From Purpureocillium takamizusanense (lineage: Eukaryota; Ascomycota; Sordariomycetes; Hypocreales; Ophiocordycipitaceae): DNA of 64,000 nucleotides. How positions within the stretch are numbered: the first letter of the stretch is position 1; each line of letters starts with the position of its first letter. The stretch lies in contig NC_063072.1 in the NCBI RefSeq assembly GCF_022605165.1, positions 2,046,001 through 2,110,000 on the forward strand. The letters are read 5' to 3'. Below the pieces are notes generated by a model that had not been told where the DNA came from, searched no databases, and saw only the letters and a list, made by a program, of their open reading frames with translations. Positions 58,702 through 64,000 of this stretch are shown here, in pieces. Position numbers and translations under genes: made by a program.

Positions 58702-60291
58702 AAAGACCAAAGATGGAGGGGGGCAATCTGTCCGGGGGGGTTGATGGGGAAGGAGCCGAGCCGGGCGTTCATCCCCCGCGATGACGATTTGGGATGTTCT
58801 GCGCGTTCAAGCCACGGCACATGCAGTCACCTGCATGAAGGCGCTATGCGCTTCGTACGATCTGGATGGATGAATGGATGGAATGGGCGCGGCGCCGTTG
58901 TGGGGTCGGACAGCAAACTCAACTGCCGCTCCCAAGCGCCGCCTGCTCCCCCATCATGTGTGGAGAGTCGTGTCGAGAGATCCGGGTCTGTAACCAGCAC
59001 GACGCAACAAGATTACCGTGATAATAGTGACGAGAGAATGCTCGAAGACGAGGAGGAGAAGAAGAAGAAGAGGAGGAGGAAGAAGAGGTGGATTGAGACA
59101 ACAAAGATGATCCGTGGCACGCGGCATGACAAAACTCGTGTGTCACAACAAGCAGCAAATACTTGGTTCGATAAACGCCGCTCCCAGATTTGGCCCTCGT
59201 GGGATGCTTCGTACCCTGTGTAACAAGGCACAGCCCGTCCTCAGCCGCCATGCCAACGGGCTTGGTGATTTCTACTAGATCAGAAAAAAGCATCTTGTCT
59301 GCCTTCCCGTTCGGCCCGTGTTGCAACATCGCTTACGGCTAAAGTCCAGGTATCGATGCATCTCCGGCGTCAACGGCCTTGCACCTAGGCCCGAACGAGC
59401 ACCAGGACGACGGTGTTTACAACATTCACGTGCTGAGAGGTTCTGGACGGCCAACATCGCGTCCTCCTTCGGGGGCCGTCAAGACCTTGGTGCGCCCTCA
59501 AGCCACGAAGCCGAGGATAGTATGAGCCTCGACCCCAGACGGGCCGAACGCCAGGCACAGCCAGCTTGCGGAATTGGCAAAACGAGCAGGCCGTGCATGC
59601 CGAGTTGCTGCAGCTTCTCGCCAACCCTGTTCGCGATCGACGCTGCAAAACGCCTAGTGCTCTCGAGAGCTGTCGTTTGTCGGTCCGACGAAGCGCAGTT
59701 CAGCGCAACCCGGTCCAGCCTTCCACCGCCAATAGCTCCAACGAGCTCCTCTGCTCTCCGAACTGAAAATGTAGACAGGCAATGGTTTGCCCCAACCTCA
59801 CCGACCGACGATCTCGGAAAAGGGGTTTGGAATATAGCGCCTCCAACCACCGACGGTCAAGCTCAAGCCGTCTTGCGACGACAAGCCGGACCGCCGGGGC
59901 CAGTTGTTCTGGGACCTGTCGATAGGATTGTGACCACCATAGCAAGTTGATGGCTCCATGGAGTTATCGAGCTGCAGAGCAGTCGACCCTGACATCCCGG
60001 AGGAGCAAGGGACCGCAAAGCACAGATCCGTGTTTGTATGTGAAGAAGAGAAAGGGAACAGAAATTTTGGCTGGCCGAGCTAAAAAGGGCACGCGTGCGC
60101 GGACGGCCCGGTGGGGCAGGGGCACGTGACACGGTGCCTCGTTTTACTCGTCTCTTGGCTTGAGGCTCATGTCCGCCTGGCTGGTCGTCTTATGTAATGC
60201 CGTCAACGCGTTTCGACTCGAATTCTTTCCACGCCCCGTGCTCGACGCGACCATCTCTTTCCCACGACGTGACGCAAGGACAGCCGAAGCC

Positions 60292-62325
60292 ATGGACGCC
60301 GCGACTATCGAGGAGACGAACCGCATCCGCGTGTCGCTGGGCATGAAGCCGCTGCCAGTGCCCGGCGCCGACACTACGCAACATGACAGCAGCGACGCCT
60401 CCGACAGCGACGGCGAGCCCCCGGCGAGCACGCTGGAGACCCGGCAGGCCCAGGCGTACGACAACTACGCCAGCCACATGGAAGCTGAGGCTCTGAAAAA
60501 GAAACGGGAGGAGCGCGCGGCTGCCATTCGCAAGGCCCGCGAGAAGGCCCAGCGCTTTGCCGCCCTCGAAGGCCACGGGCTAGGCGAAGCTGAGCAGGGC
60601 AGTGAGCTCGACGCCAAATCATGGCTCATGGGCCAGAAGAAGCGCCAAAAGAAAATCGCAAAGGCTCGGCAGCTCGAGGAGGAGTTGGCGGCCGCGGAAG
60701 CTGCCGCCGCCGCCGCTGTCCAGTACACCTCCAAGGATCTTGCCGGTATCAAGGTCGCTCACGACTCCTCGGCCTTCCTCGAAGGAAACGACCAGGTCCT
60801 CACCCTCAAGGATACTACGATAGACGAGAATGAGGAAGAGGGTGATGAGCTAGAAAACGTGGATCTCCGGGACCAGGAAAAACTATCAGCTCGGTTGGAC
60901 CTCAAGAAGCAGCGCCACGGCTACAATCCTAATGACGACGACGATGAGGAAAGGGGCATCCTCGCTCAGTATGATGAGGAGATTGATGGAAAAAAGACCA
61001 AAAAATTTACGTTGGATTCTGATGGCGCCATTGCCGAGCTGTCAGATATACTGGGGCAGCCGGCACCAAAGGCCAACAAGTTGCAAAGTGTCAGCCTGGA
61101 CGATGTTCTTGGTGAGTTGAACCTCTGCTACCGTTCTTTGTGGCCATGCCAGCTAACATGTCTTGTCTCAGGCGACGCCCCCTTATCCTCTGACTACTTG
61201 GCACCATCAGAAATCAAGGTCAAGAAACCCAAGAAGAAAAAGTCCAAGGGCTCACGGCAACGACAACGTGATGAGGACGACTCCTTCCCTTTGGAACCGG
61301 TGGAAGCTGAAGAGAACTCTATGGACATCGACAACAAGGATGCCACGAGTGGTACCAAACGCAAAGCGACGACAGACACGTTTGTTGACGATGATGATCT
61401 TCAAGCCTCTTTAGCCCTGCAGCGGAAGTCTGCGCTGAAGAAACGCAAGAAGATGCGGCCAGAGGATCTCGCCAAACAGTTAAAGGAGCAAACAGACGAG
61501 CCATTGGACGAGAGTCAGAATGGCGGATTGGTAATCGGGCAGACCTCCGAGTTTGTCGCGGGACTCACCAAGCGTGATGAGGAGGAAGAAAAGAAGCCCG
61601 GGCGACAGAGGAAGGACGAGGCTCCAGAGAGCAGGGCTGATTGGCTAAGCCATGGTGATGATGAAGACCACCCAATGGAGGAAGCGGACAACGTCGACAG
61701 CCGTGACGGAACGGCAACGGAAAGGAGATCGGAAGCTCCCGACGACAACCCTATTGAAGAGGAGAAAGCAGTCGGAAGTGGCATGGGAGCGGCTCTGTCG
61801 CTGCTGCGGGAGCGAGGCTTAGTTCAAGAGGTAGGGGCAGACGGCACGCACGAGAGCCTTCTCCGACGCCAGGAGTTCTTGAGGAAAAAGCAAGAGCTGG
61901 AAGAGGAGCTGGATGAAAAGGCGCGGCAGCAGAGAGAGCGGGACCGATCAAGTGGCAAGTTGGACCGCATGTCGCGCGCTGACCGGGAGGAGTATGCCCG
62001 CCAGCAGAATGCCTGGCGTGATCACCAGCACTCGCGGCGCGTCGCGGAGCTCATCACGGCGACGTACAAGCCCAACGTGCAGCTCAAGTACACGGACGAG
62101 CACGGCCGCAGCCTGGACCAGAAGGAAGCGTTCAAGCACCTGAGCCACCAGTTCCACGGCAAGGGCAGCGGCAAGGGCAAGACGGAGAAGAAGCTCAAGC
62201 AGATTGACGACGAGAAGCGGCGCGAGGCTCAGAGCCTGTTTGACGCGAACCAGGGCAGCGCCATGAACGCCGCGACGGCACAGCAGCTGAAGAAGCGGAG
62301 GGAGGCGGGTGTCCGACTTGGGTAA
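60292..62325 (+). CDS. SNU66: U4/U6.U5 tri-snRNP protein Snu66/SART1
   Basis: Two exons, 60292-61111 and 61172-62325, 657 residues. The N-terminal IEETNRIRVSLGMKPLPV (about residues 6-22) is the Hub1-interacting HIND motif (Ile-x3-Asn-x-Leu/Ile-Arg-x2-Leu-Gly-x-Lys-Pro-Leu) found in Snu66 and SART1. SART1 motifs follow: QAQAYDNYASHMEAEALKKK, YTSKDLAGIKVAHD, LDLKKQRHGYNP and VSLDDVLGD. The C-terminus has GMGAALSLLRERGLV, then LKYTDEHGRSLDQKEAFKHL and the end KRREAGVRLG. Snu66 joins the tri-snRNP and, through Hub1, affects use of weak 5' splice sites. The frame upstream of 60292 stays open to 60160, but the HIND-proximal ATG is the normal start. The 60 bp intron (GTGAGT...TCTCAG) is a multiple of three without a stop, so retention would add 20 residues rather than truncate. 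Confidence 0.95.
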   Translation: MDAATIEETNRIRVSLGMKPLPVPGADTTQHDSSDASDSDGEPPASTLETRQAQAYDNYASHMEAEALKKKREERAAAIRKAREKAQRFAALEGHGLGEAEQGSELDAKSWLMGQKKRQKKIAKARQLEEELAAAEAAAAAAVQYTSKDLAGIKVAHDSSAFLEGNDQVLTLKDTTIDENEEEGDELENVDLRDQEKLSARLDLKKQRHGYNPNDDDDEERGILAQYDEEIDGKKTKKFTLDSDGAIAELSDILGQPAPKANKLQSVSLDDVLGELNLCYRSLWPCQLTCLVSGDAPLSSDYLAPSEIKVKKPKKKKSKGSRQRQRDEDDSFPLEPVEAEENSMDIDNKDATSGTKRKATTDTFVDDDDLQASLALQRKSALKKRKKMRPEDLAKQLKEQTDEPLDESQNGGLVIGQTSEFVAGLTKRDEEEEKKPGRQRKDEAPESRADWLSHGDDEDHPMEEADNVDSRDGTATERRSEAPDDNPIEEEKAVGSGMGAALSLLRERGLVQEVGADGTHESLLRRQEFLRKKQELEEELDEKARQQRERDRSSGKLDRMSRADREEYARQQNAWRDHQHSRRVAELITATYKPNVQLKYTDEHGRSLDQKEAFKHLSHQFHGKGSGKGKTEKKLKQIDDEKRREAQSLFDANQGSAMNAATAQQLKKRREAGVRLG

Positions 62326-62719
62326 GACGATGAAGAAGACTCCGGGTCGCGGTGCCCCAAGGTGCGCTGCCTCGACCGGACCAACCCAGAACGGACATGA
62401 TTAGCAGCCAACACAAGCTTCCTCCCCGCCCGCTCTTGCGGGTTCGGAACGAACAAGAGAGACAAAAACTACCGAAAGGTGCATGATACCCTTGATTTTC
62501 TCTCTTCACCACTGCCATTCCGTTGGCCTCGTCTCTTTCGCTTGTTACTGACACGGCTCTGTGCTCTAACTAGACGCGCGACTGCGTAAGCCATGAATGA
62601 ACACCCATGTACGGTGAGGGTTCTGTGTGTTTGCGTCCAAGCCATGATACCCTCACACACACACACAAGTACGCATGCACGTCGGTATCGCGCATGTCCT
62701 CGTACACTTGTTGAGACCG

Positions 62720-62743
62720 CGGCGGCATAAAGTTATGCCGCCG
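62720..62743. repeat. Perfect hairpin-forming inverted repeat
   Basis: Two 11 bp arms (CGGCGGCATAA and its complement) separated by only two bases, between convergent genes. It could form a tight hairpin in either transcript's 3' region. Confidence 0.75.
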
Positions 62744-62980
62744 GGCTCGTTTCCCGTAGTCTGCCTGATCTTTGTGTGTTGAAGCGTGTGGAGTGAGTCT
62801 GCTGGGCCACTGTCGTGGCCATTTTCAGGCCATCTCGTGACAGGTCATTCATTGCTTTCACTGGTGAGACCTCCACCACCGAGGCGTCCCAAGTATCTTC
62901 TCATCCTACGATGAGCACCAAGCCAAGTCTTGCGAAGAGTTGGTTGTACATCTTTACTTTGTAGTCTATAAAAAGATAAC

Positions 62981-62998
62981 CGCGCGCGCGCGCGCGCA
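62981..62998. repeat. (GC)n dinucleotide run
   Basis: Alternating GC/CG run of about 16 bases about 100 bp beyond the stop of the right-edge gene. Such runs favour Z-DNA. Confidence 0.7.
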
Positions 62999-63096
62999 TT
63001 TTGTTTCATTCGCTATCCCAAAAACCTTTCCTAGATGTGTATACCTGTGCCCCCCCAAAACGCCACACAAAGATGTCAAGAGACATCATCTATCGT

Positions 63097-63926
63097 TCAG
63101 AGCGAAACCCTCGCGCCAATCCCCTTCCCCTCGTATTTCACCTCCTGTATCCAGTTCCCCACCCTCAACGTGACGTCCGCCACGGCGTCCAGCTTGAGCG
63201 AGCCTCCGAGGGCATCCTTAAGCTTCTCGAAGCCAACGCTGCTCGTGGACCACGTGACGGGCAGCCGCGGCGTCTGCGACAACCCCGGCGGGGCGTCAAA
63301 GGGCTCGTCGTGGACTATCTGGCCCACCGGCTCAGTGTGGTTGTAAAAGGCCGTCGCGTTGATGCGCTCTATGTGGACCGTGTTGTGGCGCAGGGGCGAC
63401 GCGAGCGTGAAGGCCGCGGTCGATGATAAGATGTGGAACACGGCGTCGCGGATGAATCCATGGCTGTTGCCACCGCCGCCGTCGTCCCCTGGAAGCTTCA
63501 CGCGAGGGGTGTTGACCGTGATGTTGATCTTGGACAACGCCTCGCCGATGATGGGCATTGTCGGGATAGTACCGCGATGCGTTCTGATCTCCAGAGTAGT
63601 GTTCTTCCCAGAGAGGTATTCTGACAACAGTCGACGGCTCACTTCCTGCCCGTGACTGCCGCTAAAGGCCTTGGGGTCCCACGTCGCGCTGACGCCTATA
63701 TCTGCGTTGTCCCCAAGCTGGAAGTCAACATCCCTTGCAATCGCCTCTCCAATCATAAATCCGTGCTTCATAATATGAACGTTGATATAAGGTACTGTAG
63801 CCGTGTAAGGCGTAGGATTTGTCAAAGCAATCTTTGCTTGCAGATTTACACCTGATGTTGATGTGTTCATGATTCGTACGTCGCTGATGTGCGGATCAAG
63901 AGCCGAGACGGTGTCCCCGGGAATGT
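63097..63926 (-). CDS. LEA2/DUF3712-like protein, C-terminal exon (5' end beyond right edge)
   Basis: The last exon encodes about 276 residues to the stop at 63097. The acceptor at 63927 (CTAATGAGTGCGTATGCAG) has a good branch point and starts the exon in phase 1, so the upstream part lies at or beyond the window edge. The sequence is beta-rich LEA2-like: DTVSALDPHISDVRIMNTST, LQAKIALTNPTPYTATVPYI, GEAIARDVDFQLGDNADIGV, then a second unit (INATAFYNHTEPVGQIVHDE) and the end VKYEGKGIGARVSL. Large fungal proteins with this ending (Tag1-like vacuolar membrane proteins, and DUF3712 proteins) carry several such units after a membrane anchor. Which of these it is cannot be decided from the visible part. 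Gly-rich DDGGGGNSHG is the only low-complexity stretch. Confidence 0.75.
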
Positions 63927-64000
63927 CTGCATACGCACTCATTAGCGAATCGACTCTCCGGCAGCATGTGGGACGTCCGTCAAGAAAACGCTTGGACGGA

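Larger units (their letters stand above)
58150..60291. other. 2.1 kb divergent intergenic region, glucoamylase / SNU66
   Basis: Contains the glucoamylase promoter with TATA box and a long G tract. Frames at 59318-59950 on both strands are not supported by composition or domains. Confidence 0.55.
62326..63096. other. Convergent 3' intergenic region, SNU66 / LEA2-like gene
   Basis: 771 bp between two stop codons. Holds a perfect 11 bp palindrome (62720-62743), a CA run near 62655-62668 and a GC dinucleotide run near 62981-62998. No gene seen. Confidence 0.55.

Noticed and set aside
59318..59950. 210-codon plus-strand frame and overlapping minus frames upstream of SNU66
   Set aside because: No recognisable segment and mixed low-information composition; overlapping open frames on both strands.

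Overview
This 64 kb window is nuclear DNA of a filamentous ascomycete, most likely a sordariomycete of the order Hypocreales. The evidence is that most genes carry short introns (about 40 to 190 bp, one of 352 bp) with GTRNGY donors, CTAAC or CTGAC branch points and a close AG; that the sequence is GC-rich; that intergenic DNA is full of TACCTA/TAGGTA-type words and microsatellites; and that the gene set is fungal (Sec31, Get2, Hul4, Gep3, Ypi1, GH15 glucoamylase). The order-level call is inference. I found no tRNA, rRNA or CRISPR array.

Layout, left to right. 0-7.3 kb: two minus-strand genes without a firm function (a basic low-complexity protein cut by the left edge, and an Arg/Asp-repeat coiled-coil protein), separated by 3.5 kb of repeat-rich intergenic DNA. 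8.8-12.6 kb: RVB2 (+) facing a membrane-anchored lectin-like protein (-). 13.9-22.6 kb: a bHLH transcription factor (-) and a TMEM135-like membrane protein (+) fire away from each other across a 5.1 kb gene-free stretch. 23-29.9 kb: GET2 (-), SEC31 (-) and an RRM protein resembling the RNA-binding half of cyclophilin 33 (+). 30.1-33.9 kb: a B12D/MLRQ-like protein (-), COX12 (+), SDE2 (-) and RPS10/eS10 (+). 36-44.2 kb: a zinc polyol/alcohol dehydrogenase, an intronless DUF3712-type protein and the HECT ligase HUL4, all +. 44.5-55.4 kb: mL61 (-), GEP3/MTG3 (+), YPI1 (+), a GatC/GatF-like amidotransferase subunit (-), SEC17 (+) and arginyl-tRNA synthetase (+). 55.7-62.3 kb: a secreted GH15/CBM20 glucoamylase (-) and SNU66/SART1 (+). 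The right edge cuts an LEA2/DUF3712-like gene (-).

Three things tie genes together. Several functionally related genes share short divergent promoters: B12D-like with COX12, and mL61 with GEP3. Mitochondrial translation genes concentrate at 44.5-55.4 kb, and the arginyl-tRNA synthetase reading frame extends upstream into a 65-residue presequence-like extension, suggesting one gene for cytosol and mitochondrion. Exon reconstruction gives very small coding exons: 3 nt in COX12, 5 nt in the dehydrogenase, 9 nt in RVB2, 16 nt in the B12D-like gene, 20 and 30 nt in the tRNA synthetase. Two specialised splicing factors, SDE2 and SNU66, are in the same window. A 250 bp AT-rich element with 27 bp terminal inverted repeats, probably a non-autonomous DNA transposon (MITE), sits in the shared GatF/SEC17 promoter.

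All exon models were built by eye from reading frame, splice signals and remembered family conservation; no alignment or transcript data were used. Exon lengths add up to whole codons in every complete model.
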